Counted from the first letter of the stretch, positions 40,901-50,380 are shown. The stretch is DNA of 64,000 nt from Larus michahellis (GCF_964199755.1 NC_133930.1:60231962-60295961); one strand, 5' to 3'. Numbers and translations are program-made. The notes: a model not told the origin generated them from the letters alone.

Positions 40901-43900
40901 TGCCTTTTTTTATACATTTGGCAGCTTGCTTCTTTTCTTCTTAAGGGAGCATTGACCAAAGAACAATACTAGCATGAAGGAATGAACAAACAAGCATTTC
41001 CCATTTGCTAACACTTGAAACATTTACTAAGGCCTTAAAACATTCACATGAAGTAGGTGTGCTATGTAGCAAGTTGATTACAGAACTAGAAGACAGTCTC
41101 TTTTACCTGTGGTTTAAGTTGCTACCTTTAATTTACATCCTAAAAGCCATAAAACCTTGCAGTTAATTTTATCAAATAATTAGACTTCATCTGTAAAATG
41201 TAGATATGATGAATGGTAGCATAACTTCTCTAATGCCATCATCTAGCAATTAATTAGTCTCTTCAGATACTGGCTGATCTCTTCAGATCTCTGGCTGATA
41301 CTAACTTGATCTGAAACACAAATCCTACAAGGCCATCTCAACATTTAAATAGTAGTATAGAGATTATTTTTTAACTATTCTCACCCAAAACCTTCTTGTC
41401 CTGCCCCATCTGTTAGAAGTTTAGGTATAGTGTGTACTGACCCACAAAATCCAGATTAATCATAAGCCAACTTAATTTGCCCTAATGAAAAACAGGCATA
41501 TTTTTCCTTCATCCATTTAAAAAAAAAGTTGCTTTACATTTGTTGTAAGTATGGTAGCTTTAAAGCAGTGGTTCGCAGACACCAAATTAAAAAAAGAAAA
41601 AAGAAGATAAATTTAAAAGTCCTTCCAGCAACAAATCTAATCAGAGTATAAAATATTAGTGCTATCCAAAGTTTTCAGACAAATTAGATCAGACCAGTTT
41701 CATACAGTGGTTCTGTTGTTTTGTTTAAAAAAATTATTACTGACATGAGGAATAAACAGTCCTTCTTGTACTCAAAGAGAGACATACCTTCTGTCTTGTT
41801 TGCTACTACAGCTATGAACAGCAGTATATCCATGTTCTGTATTACAAGATGCAATCATAATTTTATGCAACTCCAAGTGCCATACAGAAAGGTATCAGTC
41901 ATGTAACCATGTTCTATGCAAAAAAAAAAAAGTGTTTTCAATTCTGGAAATACAGGTTTTGCACACACTTGAAGCGGAAACAACCAGAAATGAGGAGTTA
42001 TGTTTCACTTGGGATCTTCTGAGAAGCTGAAATACAGCAAATCAGGTGCTAATGATAATGATAACCTCTTTCCTAGGGCAGCCCGAAAATGGCCTGATAA
42101 ATACATTCCTTCAGTTAGACACACACATACAAAAATCTACACACATATCCCAGGTCACTGCAGATAACTGCCCACTATGTTCATTCATTGTTTCTAGTGT
42201 AACAGTTTGTATACATCACAAGTGTGTTAAGGATTACTTCATTACTCCAGCGCATTAGGAAATAAACTTTCATGGAGATTCATTACCATTAGCAAGTTTT
42301 ATAGATATACTTTATCATCCTCAGTGATGGTTTCTGTAATTTGGAGGGTAAATTAAATAATTAGATCCGAAGCTAAAGCACAGTACTAGCTCACATAACT
42401 TCAAAACCACAGTTGTTTTTTGTGTGCTTTTATCTAAACTCTGAAGCTGCAAAACCTGAATATTTTCACAGTCCACATGCAGCACTGAATTTCTTGTCTG
42501 AAAGTGATTCTTGTTTTTTCTGCTTCTCAAAAAGACTTGCAACTTGAGTCTGCAGTGCCCAGTTTCCTTTCTATGATCTAGCCAAAGGAAAGGTACTTGT
42601 TCAGAAAATCCAGATAACACATCATTAAGAGTGCCACAAGGTCTACATCAGCTTTCAAAACAAGTATCAGAAGTTTCCTTACATTAAGGCCCTAAATCTG
42701 AACTAGATTAGATAGGTACCTCTCCTGAGGTCTGGCACACATCTCCAGTCAGATAACAGGAACAAGACCTGGATAAGTGGCATAACCACCACCCATAGCA
42801 TCCTACGGGGTCAGAGATTCTTATAATACAAGAGCTTTTTGACTGTGAACCTATCTATACTACTACAAGATAAAATTTAAATGATACTGAATTCATTATT
42901 CAGCTGTGCAGATGATCAAATCAGCACAGCAAACTGGATTTTAAGAAATACTACTACAGCAAATTTAGAAGTGTTGGAAATATTCAAGATTTTTTGACTA
43001 GTGTAATATAATCTGAGACTTTTCAGTGTCACATTCAGGGCATTTTTGATCACCTATCCATATTCTTAAACTACAAAAATACACACACGTGATCTAAAAG
43101 TCTTCTACCACTCAGCTGACATTGAAATCTGCTATGTAAGAAGCTCTTCCACCCCTCCCTTTCTTTTGTTAGAGAAAATAAATTTGAGCTAACAGCAGGA
43201 CAACTGCAACAGTAATCACCTCCTAGTCCTACCAGCTGTAGCATGGCCTTTCAAATACAAGCAAGAAACAACAGGCTCTGCCCAGAATTCTCTAGATGAT
43301 TCTTTCCTAACACAACACGTGTATGCTAAGAAAAGATCAGATTCTGAACAGGTCGAAATCAGAAGGAGTTCATAGAAACACATACTGAGACACACCAGTT
43401 CTTCTAAGGATTTTACGAGCAACACAAGTAGGAATCAGATCCTTCTAGGTTTTAAGCAAACTCCTGCTCAGTTCTCCTCAGACCATCCCAGTTACCTCAG
43501 CGTAGTTCCAGGCAGGAATGCAGCCATCCATATCCCACATGTCTTCAGCATAGGCTGCCTGCTCTTCTAGCACTGAATCTCTTCTCCTACGTGCCCACCC
43601 ACCACTCTACAACAGTCTCATTCTTTATGAGCAACAAGGATGAGCTTTAAAGACTCCTAGTTTTTCAGGGAATAGTTTTCTTTTCTAGCTAGTCCAATGA
43701 ACTTGAAGGGTTCTGAACATTAATCCAGTATCTCAATTTGACGGACAAATATCTAACCTCAAGTTTGTACATTTGATACGCTACAATGTCCTCTCTCCCT
43801 CAGCCATTATCACTGTTTTCTAAGCCTAAGGCTTGCCAAAGCCCTAACAAATCTTATTACATAAAACCAAAAATACGGGCAAGAATATCTGAAGCTGAAC

Positions 43901-44862
43901 AACAAAAAACCAAGAGTAAGATAAACTTCAGGTTCCCCGCCAGGTTAAGTTAAACTGTTAGCTAAGTGTTAGAAAGATGGCTACACTAGGATCCACAGAA
44001 GAAAACCAGATTTTTTTAAAGCCATCTTAATTACCCTAAGTCCCACCCAGCCATTCCAAGGTACCTTTTTAATTGGCAGGCAGGTAACAAAGCACATGCA
44101 AGGGCACTAACGCTTCGCCTGTTGTTTTGTATCATGTGTTTCACACCCTGGCTCATGTGTCTCAACCCGTGAAGCGCATATGGAGCACTGCTCCCCTGTG
44201 AGCAATGGGGACGCAGCACAGACAAGAGCATGAAGCACAGAGCTCACGGAGCCATGGACTCAGCACTGGTCAAAAAGATAGGTGGGAAAGAAGGAAAAGA
44301 GGAACAGAGTGAGATACAGAGAGTAATATTGTATGAGCAACTTCCCTATCCAGGGCACTAGGCTACTTACTTCCCCCAGTGAAGCCACTACTGTCACTTT
44401 TCAGCAACAGCACCAGACTTGGGCAGCTGGAGGAACCCTGCCTCCCCCTATCCACCACCCAAATCGCCAACACTCTCCCACTGTCTTCCCCAGCCCGGGC
44501 TCCCACCTGGCTTCCCCCGCAGCTCGGGGATGGGCAGGAAGATGCACCCAGAGCAGCAGAAGGCCAGCAGGGGCCAGGTCCCAAGGGGAGGTGGAGAAGA
44601 GGCAGGGCAAGGCCTGGGGCTCTGGACAAGGTTGTAGGGACGGGTTACCTTGGAAGATAGCCAGGAGGCTGTAGGCAGCCAGGTAGCCCTCAGGGTTGTT
44701 GCAGAGCTGCAGAGCCTTAGGGGCGCAGCGGCCCCACCCGCAGGGCCCCTCCTCAGCCGCCGGGACGCTGGCATCCACCTCGGTGGGACTCGCCTGGCGC
44801 TGGCGGCCGAGGTCGGGGCTGGGCGGCTCAAACACCGGGTTCTCGATACCGCCACCCTTCAT
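13823..44862 (-). CDS. SLCO4C1: SLCO4C1, organic anion transporter OATP4C1 (13-exon coding span, introns included)
   Basis: A 12-pass plasma-membrane transporter of the SLCO/OATP family. In mammals it mediates sodium-independent uptake of cardiac glycosides, thyroid hormone and other organic anions in kidney. Thirteen exons with consistent phases join into 2019 nt (672 residues plus TAA); human OATP4C1 is about 724, with a longer N-terminus and C-terminal tail. Hydrophobic segments lie near residues 60-82, 96-119, 127-147, 184-204, 229-247, 267-289, 341-362, 380-403, 413-434, 535-560, 575-598 and 623-648. The OATP signature is at 264-276. The loop between segments 9 and 10 (about 451-534) has ten cysteines (461, 465, 467, 476, 487, 491, 506, 508, 530, 534), the Kazal-like pattern of the family. 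Likely N-glycosylation sites are N171 and N175. The 4C1 call rests on remembered similarity to human SLCO4C1 over all exons; SLCO4A1 is less likely. Splicing was inferred by eye, not from transcripts. Confidence 0.94.
15090..15227 (-). CDS. SLCO4C1: SLCO4C1 coding exon 12 (TM11 to start of TM12)
   Basis: 138 nt, phase 1 in and out, residues 586-631. The acceptor is GATTTTTAG|GTACTG and the donor ATAA|GTAAGT. It encodes GTVPGPILFGVAID, then an extracellular loop with three cysteines (CTLWDIDECNTKGACW), then YDNEKMAYLLMGI entering TM12. Confidence 0.96.
16427..16491 (-). CDS. SLCO4C1: SLCO4C1 coding exon 11 (65-nt exon, start of TM11)
   Basis: A 65-nt exon, phase 2 in and phase 1 out, residues 564-585 plus one base. 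The acceptor is TGTTTGCAG|GTGTG and the donor CTGG|GTATGA. It encodes RCVPDKQRSFALGVQSVF and LRLLG, matching the conserved OATP stretch before TM11. It was found by walking the minus strand between exons 10 and 12; phases on both sides agree. Confidence 0.95.
18550..18737 (-). CDS. SLCO4C1: SLCO4C1 coding exon 10 (end of Kazal-like loop, TM10)
   Basis: 188 nt, phase 0 in and phase 2 out, residues 502-563 plus two bases. The acceptor is ATTTGTAG|ATGTAC and the donor CTCAG|GTACGT. It encodes MYQNCSCIGR, a variable acidic stretch, KCPTRC (closing the ten-cysteine set) and the Phe-rich TM10 ending VTPTTVAILR. The first codon of the exon happens to be ATG; it is not a start. Confidence 0.96.
18738..20741 (-). 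other. SLCO4C1: SLCO4C1 intron 9
   Basis: About 2.0 kb with GT-AG ends. It contains a G-quadruplex motif on the plus strand at 20650-20672. A 20050-20400 stretch with a TATAAAAAG box looks like possible old LTR-type sequence but is unproven. Confidence 0.78.
20650..20672 (+). promoter_or_regulatory. G-quadruplex motif inside intron 9
   Basis: Four G-runs of 4, 4, 7 and 3 with loops of 1, 1 and 3 nt. They lie on the template strand about 70-90 nt past the exon 9 donor, so the transcript carries the C-rich complement. Whether it folds or acts is unknown. Confidence 0.6.
20742..20895 (-). CDS. SLCO4C1: SLCO4C1 coding exon 9 (Kazal-like loop, first part)
   Basis: 154 nt, phase 2 in and phase 0 out, residues 450-501. 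The acceptor is TTTCAG|AACAGG and the donor AAG|GTACTT. It encodes APCNANCGC, YYPVCGRDEVQYFSPCFAGC and the end of the first half of the extracellular cysteine-rich domain, with cysteines at 461, 465, 467, 476, 487 and 491. A possible sequon is NMT near residue 499. Similar Kazal-like modules occur in serine protease inhibitors, but in OATPs the loop is needed for folding and surface delivery. Confidence 0.96.
20896..25570 (-). other. SLCO4C1: SLCO4C1 intron 8
   Basis: About 4.7 kb with GT-AG ends. It holds a C-rich run near 23550-23577 and a 13-A run near 22777. No repeat family or additional exon is recognised. Confidence 0.78.
25571..25766 (-). CDS. SLCO4C1: SLCO4C1 coding exon 8 (TM8-TM9)
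   Basis: 196 nt, phase 1 in and phase 2 out, residues 385-449 plus two bases. The acceptor is TTCCTCTAG|GGCTTG and the donor AATGG|GTAAAT. It encodes GLVLIPAAALGQIISGILVS (TM8), the TM9 helix SVALLLNTVFLFAKC, and NEPFAGVSETYNG at the start of the large extracellular loop. Confidence 0.96.
27252..27396 (-). CDS. SLCO4C1: SLCO4C1 coding exon 7 (TM7-TM8)
   Basis: 145 nt, phase 0 in and phase 1 out, residues 337-384 plus one base. The acceptor is CCCCATAG|ATACTG and the donor GGAG|GTAATG. It encodes the start of the second half, ILLKNPVLMSLIIASSSEAL, then TGFATFLPKFIENQFG, a strongly conserved OATP4C1 stretch. Intron 6 before it is only 310 bp. Confidence 0.96.
27707..27822 (-). CDS. SLCO4C1: SLCO4C1 coding exon 6 (central cytoplasmic loop)
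   Basis: 116 nt, phase 1 in and phase 0 out, residues 298-336. The acceptor is CATTTTTAG|GAACAG and the donor CTG|GTAAGA. It encodes a polar, Lys/Glu-rich cytoplasmic loop (GTAKIQAEKISETHNDG) ending NIGKSFKDFPMALL, which leads into TM7. The loop is poorly conserved between OATPs, but both ends align with OATP4C1. It lacks an internal ATG-led frame long enough for simple ORF listing. Confidence 0.93.
28729..28850 (-). CDS. SLCO4C1: SLCO4C1 coding exon 5 (OATP signature, TM6)
   Basis: 122 nt, phase 2 in and phase 1 out, residues 257-297 plus one base. The acceptor is TTTCCCAG|TACAAAG and the donor CCAG|GTAATT. It contains DDPRWLGAWWIAFV, the family signature at the start of TM6, and ends with IPFSCFPKHLPG. 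The signature position that is normally Gly (WWxG) is Ala here (GCA), followed by F-V. The acceptor overrides the upstream in-frame ATG at 28885. Confidence 0.96.
28851..29747 (-). other. SLCO4C1: SLCO4C1 intron 4 (GC-AG)
   Basis: 897 bp, starting GCAAGA and ending TTTCCCAG. Neither neighbouring exon can be joined in the right frame with a GT donor nearby. No repeat is recognised inside. Confidence 0.85.
29748..29844 (-). CDS. SLCO4C1: SLCO4C1 coding exon 4 (TM5), GC splice donor
   Basis: 97 nt, phase 1 in and phase 2 out, residues 225-256 plus two bases. The acceptor is TCTTCTAG|GAATTG. It encodes GIGYAMSLLGPAIGYVLGG and the rest of TM5, ending IYIDIQIPE. It is too short for an ORF-length filter. 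The only junction that keeps the frame with exon 5, and gives the expected Glu-Ser-Thr, is AG|GCAAGA, a non-canonical GC donor. No usable GT lies within the next 20 nt. Confidence 0.93.
29845..32484 (-). other. SLCO4C1: SLCO4C1 intron 3
   Basis: About 2.6 kb with GT-AG ends. It contains a short A-rich CAAACAAAAAACCC-type low-complexity patch near 30387-30415 and otherwise nothing I recognise. Confidence 0.8.
32485..32679 (-). CDS. SLCO4C1: SLCO4C1 coding exon 3 (glycosylated loop and TM4)
   Basis: 195 nt, phase 1 in and out, residues 160-224. The acceptor is TTTCAG|ACACATG and the donor ATAG|GTAACT. It encodes a short extracellular loop with two sequons (NFT at 171 and NAS at 175), then NYLYVFILGQLLLGVGGTPL, the conserved TM4 segment. 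It lies across intron 2 (about 6.4 kb), the largest intron. The ATG-led reading frame extending to 32737 overruns into the intron; the acceptor at 32680 sets the real boundary. Confidence 0.96.
   Translation of the reverse strand, partial: THVKFQEQALLTSLAMPAQSLHFTTICMCLSWDSCCWELEELHYILWGQLLLMIVSQNTSLPFI
32680..39102 (-). other. SLCO4C1: SLCO4C1 intron 2
   Basis: About 6.4 kb, GT-AG, the longest intron. It holds one old CR1 fragment (36236-36482), a poly-T run near 34870-34885, another near 38777-38794 and a G-rich stretch at 35567-35595. I see no exon or RNA gene in it. Confidence 0.8.
36236..36482 (-). mobile_element. Ancient CR1 LINE 3' fragment in intron 2
   Basis: The plus strand follows the complement of the CR1 3' UTR at low identity: CATGGAATAATTCAAGTTGG, then AACCTCCTAATC, AGCAGGGTCTTAAAACCCC and CTGGGTAATCTATTGCAATG. 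It is strongly diverged and is the only recognisable transposon I see inside SLCO4C1. Same orientation as the gene. Confidence 0.8.
39103..39366 (-). CDS. SLCO4C1: SLCO4C1 coding exon 2 (TM1-TM3)
   Basis: 264 nt, phase 1 in and phase 1 out, covering residues 72-159. The acceptor is TTTTTGTAG|G and the donor GAAG|GTAAGT. It begins GIVVNGLINISISTIEKRYE, finishing TM1, and carries TM2, the conserved GERGHKPRWLAF cytoplasmic loop and TM3. This is among the best conserved parts of OATP4 proteins. It follows intron 1 of about 5.3 kb. Confidence 0.97.
39367..44648 (-). other. SLCO4C1: SLCO4C1 intron 1
   Basis: About 5.3 kb with GT and AG ends. I see no recognisable transposon or RNA gene. It contains an imperfect tandem duplication of about 22 bp near 41262-41305 (the TCTTCAGAT...CTGGCTGAT motif twice). 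Confidence 0.8.
44649..44862 (-). CDS. SLCO4C1: SLCO4C1 coding exon 1 (N-terminus, start of TM1)
   Basis: Encodes residues 1-71 plus one base of codon 72. The start was chosen because MKGGGIENPVFEPPSPD resembles the mammalian OATP4C1 N-terminus and the ATG has a G at -3 (GCGCCATGA). The cytoplasmic tail is acidic and Ser/Pro-rich, followed by CNNPEGYLAAYSLLAIFQ entering TM1. The donor is AAG|GTAACC. The human tail before TM1 is about 30 residues longer. An in-frame open frame continues upstream without a stop, so a longer N-terminus cannot be excluded. Confidence 0.9.
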
Positions 44863-45208
44863 GGCGCTAAGAGGCCGCTGCCCGGCACCGGCTGCAAGCG
44901 ACACCCGGCCGCAACGCTCCTCTAAATACCACGAGGGCGGGTCGGCCCTGACGGGGGCAGGTGGCGGCGCTTTCCCCCTCCTTCTGAGGAGGGCGGTGCG
45001 GCCCGGCCCCGCCCCGCCCTGGCCGTTGGGGACCGTGTCCCCCAGCTTCCCGCCGGCCGGCGGGACCCCTGGCCTTGGTGGTTGCCTCCTCTGAGCCGGG
45101 GAGGGGGCTGCAGTGGTGGCTGCCGGTGCCTCCCCCCGCACCCGCTGGGTGAAACGGCCTCCAGCCCCGCCGGGCCGTGGCCCGCCTCTCTCTGCCGGCA
45201 GGGCCGGC

Positions 45209-45276
45209 CCGCACCGGCGGGACCGGCCCGCACCGGCGAGGGCGATCCGCACCGGCGGGACTGATCCGCACCGGCG
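45209..45276. repeat. 19-bp tandem repeat, four units, in the CpG island
   Basis: The 11-mer CCGCACCGGCG occurs at 45209, 45228, 45247 and 45266, spaced exactly 19 bp each time, with diverged 8-bp spacers. It lies about 350-415 bp upstream of the SLCO4C1 start codon. It could be a small promoter minisatellite or a phased protein-binding array. Confidence 0.9.
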
Positions 45277-45560
45277 CAACGCTCTCGCTGAGGGAAGACC
45301 CCCCGCACAGTGAGCCCACGTAACGTTAATGGCAGCCATTCAGACGAACGTCGAGGGGGGGCATCATCCCGGGGTGCGGCGAGGGCCGGCGTGTGTTTCG
45401 TTTCAAGTTCACGCCTCCCGATCGAGTTCTGCTTTGAACTTCCCGGTTTGCGGGCGGTGGGAGGCGGGCGGCGGCCGGGCACAACGGGGCAGGGCGGCCA
45501 GGGGAGTCCCGCTGGGGAGGGAACGCGGGGGACAGTGGCACCAGCACCAGCAGCCCCCGC

Positions 45561-48500
45561 AGCAAAAAATAAGGGGACGCCGATTTTGCTAGCAACGTTC
45601 ACCCTGAGGGGAAAAAAAAATATAATAATAAATCAGGCACCTGAAAAAAAACGTCCTCATGAATGTTTCTTCCGAGAAACCGAAAAATTCAAAATGTGCT
45701 GGAAAAAGTGAAAGGGATTTCCCCACCCCCCACCCGCCTCAGATACGGTGCTTTCCCACTTTGGGCAAGTGAGTTGGCAGATGACCCGGTTGGGTGTGGA
45801 AACCCATCTCCATCAAAAGAAACCCTGGACATTTGCAAATGTCGTTCTTTGGAAATATTCCCCTACTGTGCCACAGAAAGTTTCCACCTGCAGGAGCTTC
45901 CAGTTAATGAACAAGTTCCTTCAGTTGCAGACATCAAGAATCTGTCAAGTGTACAAGGAAGTACCAAATTTGTTTGCATATAGTGGGAATTAATTTTACT
46001 CATCTGCACAAGAACAACTAGGAAGGAGTCCAGGGATCAATTAACCACCACCACTGGTGTTAATCTCTGGGCAGTACAGGTTTGTCCTGAAGAGTCCTTC
46101 CCCTTTCAAGAGTCCAAAACCTTTTAGAGACAACTTGGAGACATCAGCAGTGGCTTTGGTTTCACAGTGAAAGCCAGGACACTCTCCCAAATTCCCGACC
46201 ATCCTCTCATCCCCTAGTGCCACAGCTCTTCAGAGAGAAGCACACATTTACAAGTATTGATTAGCAGCGTAGAAACTACATGGAGATGATCTTCTGCACA
46301 AAGAAAAGCAGTAGGTTGAAGAGGATGTGTGTCTATTTATTTATATAGATAAATTGCAACTGAGAAATCGGCTGCTCCTGCTGCTGCTGCAGCTTCTAAG
46401 GGCAGCGGGTGGTGGCTGGAGATGGAGGGCCATGGGCTTCCCTGGCAGTTGGGCCTTCCCTACCCTCCACCTCAGCCACCTCAGCCACCACCACCGCCCG
46501 GCGCTGCCCCAGCTCCACAGCGAGCAGTGACCTTCCCCAGCCCACGGGAGCTCAGGCAGCTGCTCCCCAATGAAACGTTCCTCTGCTGGTCACTGATGGC
46601 CCTCAAACTCTGAAATTACCTTCAGGCTATAGTCTGGAATGTTTTTTCTGCTGGTTATCAAGATGTATCCCAGTTAACAGCATCTTGAGAGGTCTAAGGA
46701 TGTGCCTAAACCAGCTGGCACACTAACCTGTTTCAGGAATAGCATATTGGTAAAGTCTTTGCCTGTGTTTGTTTGCATTTTATTGAATTTTTCTTCCCCC
46801 TCATTAAAATAAAGTAGTACATGTCATTTGAAATAAGATCTTGATCTTTGCCAGAGTGCCTACATGCTAGAGTTGTAAGAATAATCCATGACATAGCTAA
46901 ATTATTATACTGCTAATGAGACATAAAAAACTCCCTTGATCTGCCAGGTCAGCTGGATTTGTTGTTACCTTCATCTAGTTGTCACCCTCCCAACTGACAG
47001 TTTTGGTTTTATCATCACAGGAAAGTGACAGAAGGGAAGGGAAAAAGAGAAGTGAGTGGTGCTCGCTATGAAAAATAGTGTGTTCAGCTGAAGCCAACAT
47101 TTTTTAAAAAGTTGTGGAGGGTAGCATTTTGGTGTCTGGTCTAGGCCTAGCCTGGGAATTAAATAGGGAATTGAATAATCCAGGGAATTAAATACTGAAC
47201 TCTGGAGAGTTTATACATTGATAGCAGAATACAGATTTTAGGAGAAAGCCACAGGCATAGGTAGAGAGGGAGGAAATAAAATATGATATATTTTTGCACT
47301 GGTTATGGTGCCTGAATGATACTGTTGTTCCTCAACAAGCAATTTAAAGAGAAATGCAGTAGATTCAACCAGCTTTTATAAAGTGCCTTAATATGAGACA
47401 TGGCTTAAAGCTATTAAAGAGGTTTAAATTTCTGACATTCAGGACTGGATACACAACCTACCTGAAAACAGCAAAATACAAATGATTTGTAGGAAAGTAT
47501 CTAGAATGCGCAGATAAAAATGGTAATAGACTGCGACATGAATAATCTGTTGGATTAGATGGAGGTTACTCATGGAAAAGGCAAATATGACTTACAACTT
47601 ATGTGTGTATTGCTATGACATCTAATGGAGACCTGCTGAAGTTGTTCTACAAGCTGCTATCTGCCATACTGTGTACCACTTGGATTCTCAACTTCCCAGA
47701 AATCCCTTTTAAAGGGGAAGATGTGCAGAAAGATTACTAGATAAATTTATTTTCCAACAGAGAATTGAAAGAAACAAGATTGTTTAGTCTAGCAACATGA
47801 AGCACTCCACAAAATAAGCAATCATAAGGAGAAGGACAAAAGGCAACAGAAAATTTTAGAACAAATGAGTAAACTGACCGTAATTAATTTTCTCTTAGAA
47901 ATTAGAAGGCTTTTAATCTTCAGTAGAGGAGAGTTTTGGAACAAACTTCTAATTGATTTAGTGAATTCTAAAACTTTACATGGAGGTTGAAAAAATTATG
48001 ACTAGGGTAAGGATATAAGAACTGATTAACTAGGATGTCTTTTTCTGATCCAAAGCTCCTGTGAAGTGGGAATGGGAAACTATATTCTAGGAAAAAATTG
48101 ATGGTTAACTCAGAAGAATATAATAAAATTCCTACTGAAATACCTTGCAGAGAGAAAAACAAGTATTTTGAAGAAAAAAAGTCTGAATTTGCGGAAAGAT
48201 TATAAAATGTAGTCATCTTCTAACTTCACAGTATTGTACTTCATCAGCTACAGCTTCTGCAGTCTCACAAGTTGTAAGAGTTCCCCTGTTGAATGGTGTC
48301 ATGGTGTGTCACAGTTTTGATCATAGACCCACTACAGGAATTCTAGTTAAGATTATATTAAGAAATAGAGTTGCATTTTAAAAAGTCTGAGAACTGCCAT
48401 TCTCTGAATTTTGAAAGTCATTGGGTTTTTGCCATCACATGACGGAGATGATAAGGCAAAAAAAAAAGGCGTATTTAAAACATTTTTTTCAAGCATCTCA

Positions 48501-50380
48501 AAGCCATCCCCTCTCATTTAAAGGCCAAGTGGTGCACAGACCCACTCTCACCTTGTAAGAAGATTATCTCCCAGAAAATGGCACAACATTTTGTCAGTAC
48601 AATACTCCCTTTGACTCTACCCAGCTATAAAATAAGATGCAAAGTAGATTACCTGGGATCCTTACAACACATTTTCTGGGCAGCTTTTCAATGTTCGCTG
48701 AATGTTCCAGATGTCACATTCTTCCACAACTTTGTTTCTGATACTTTGGCACTCTGAATAAAATCCTTCTCCTCTGTGGATTATTTTATCTCTACTATGG
48801 TAGCTCTCTCCGCATAATTTTCTGTTATTTGGCCTAGGTCAAAATTCACTTAAAGGAAGACGTGTGAAAACAACACTACCTTTTTTAAAGAAGAATCTTC
48901 CCTTCTGTCTGCTTTTTTTTTTCCAGTGAGAAAAAGCCTTGGGTCTTGAATTTTTATCTACTTTATGGTATTTAAAGATGCAATTAACACCTCTACCAAG
49001 TATATTTCCCTGCTTTGAAGAGGCATGTGGATTGGGATATGTTAGCACTCAGAGAGAGTCATAATAGATTAGAAATTAGCCTACCTGCTTGGCTTGCAGA
49101 ACCAGGAATTTCATACATTAGTTATTTTTTTCTCTTCACTGTCTTCATTGTTTCATATGTCATAAAATCTTAATGCCATTTAAGTCCTGATGATGTGTTT
49201 GTTTTGGAAACAATGTAAAATCAGCATTTTGATTGTGTGTAGTTTTCTAGTTATTTATGCAAAAATTATTTGGGTTTGATTATTTTTTGACTATATTTGT
49301 TCTTTTGAAAGTGAACAAAGCAAAAATACAGCTGGGTACGTTCTGCTGTAGGATCTGAACTAGCCCAAGGTATCTCTAAATTAGATTGTGCCTCAGGGCA
49401 GTCACGTGCTTCTGCAAACACAGCATTAACCTCTCCGCTTGTTCACAGTCTTGTATCTATGTTAATTGAGGTAATGTAGCTCTTAATCTGCCCCGTGTCT
49501 AATTCTGACGCCAGTATAGGCCCAAAGAAGCAACATCAACTTTTTCCTTGTTTTGAATATATGGTAAAGCAGGCATTTTCTTGAATTATTGTCTTTATTA
49601 AGACATTAGTAATGGATCTTCTAGTCTTACTTTTGTGCCTTTTTCGTCCTTGGGAAATCCAATCAACTTATCCTGCAGTGAAATACATCTAAGTGGACGC
49701 AGGTTTGTTTACTTGGTTAGTGATAGTAAAGGCTATAGTTATTCCCATCATTTGCTAAACTGTCTAATGAATATGCCTCAATGTGAAAAGTCAAGGCATC
49801 TCCTGTTTTTATCTGAATGCTGTAATATTTTACTTCTAGCCAGACCTTGCCTGTTTTCTGTAAACTTCATGTTCTTTGACCTGTAAACATATTCAGAGGT
49901 AATGTGACAAATCCCTTAACGCAGTCATTGATTTTTCACATAGTAAGTTCCATGGATTGTTTTCTACCCTTGGAATCTAATGAGATGAATAGAGAAGAAC
50001 TAATTATTTCATTTACTTTCAGAAACACTAGTTTCAGTGTTTTCTAGAACTGGGCAGTCTCTTCTGTTTTCTTTCTGCCTGGTTCCCAGTTTGAACAAAA
50101 CCAAATGAAATTTGAGCCACCTCATAGTTTATTTCATCAGCAAATACATGACCTCTAGTGGTGGGCAGTTAGTAAAGATTTATGATGTAAAATAAATTCT
50201 GCATATACAGAGCAGGAACAGGTAAATCCACAAAATTTCTCTCTTAAATGCTATGCTTACCATGATGGCAACTCCTTTTTTTTTTCAGCGGTGAATTAAA
50301 TCTGACATTTATATGGCAAGTGAAAAAGCACACTGCCTCTGTGTTCATTCTGCTTCACTTGCTTCATCCTCAGATCACGT
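45561..50380. other. Upstream flank of SLCO4C1, no gene supported
   Basis: Mostly AT-rich. A GC-richer patch at 46370-46590 includes a CTGCTGCTGCTG run and proline-rich short frames of low complexity. Three GGGAATTAAAT-like units lie at 47154-47200. A divergent non-coding transcript from the CpG island is possible but not visible. Confidence 0.6.

Larger units (their letters stand above)
44560..45560 (-). promoter_or_regulatory. CpG island over the SLCO4C1 promoter, 5' UTR and exon 1
   Basis: About 1 kb of very GC- and CpG-rich sequence in a roughly 38-40% GC surrounding, overlapping exon 1 and extending some 700 bp upstream of the ATG. No convincing TATA box was found; TATTTAG near 44930 is only a weak match. 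Multiple GGCGGG/CCCGCC-like boxes suit a broad, TATA-less promoter. The transcription start cannot be placed from sequence. Two GCGTG dioxin-response cores lie at 45389-45393 (plus) and 45410-45414 (minus). Confidence 0.75.

Noticed and set aside
44401..45711. Many overlapping 60-312 codon frames on both strands in the CpG island
   Set aside because: High GC removes stop codons. Only the exon 1 frame (44649-44862) has family similarity and a working splice donor.
45663..45993. Two overlapping plus-strand frames just upstream of the island
   Set aside because: Two frames over the same bases, no recognisable domain, no splice support; a divergent transcript is possible but unproven.
46327..46613. 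Leucine- and proline-rich short frames
   Set aside because: Low-complexity translation of a CTG run and CCACC-rich sequence; no homology recognised.
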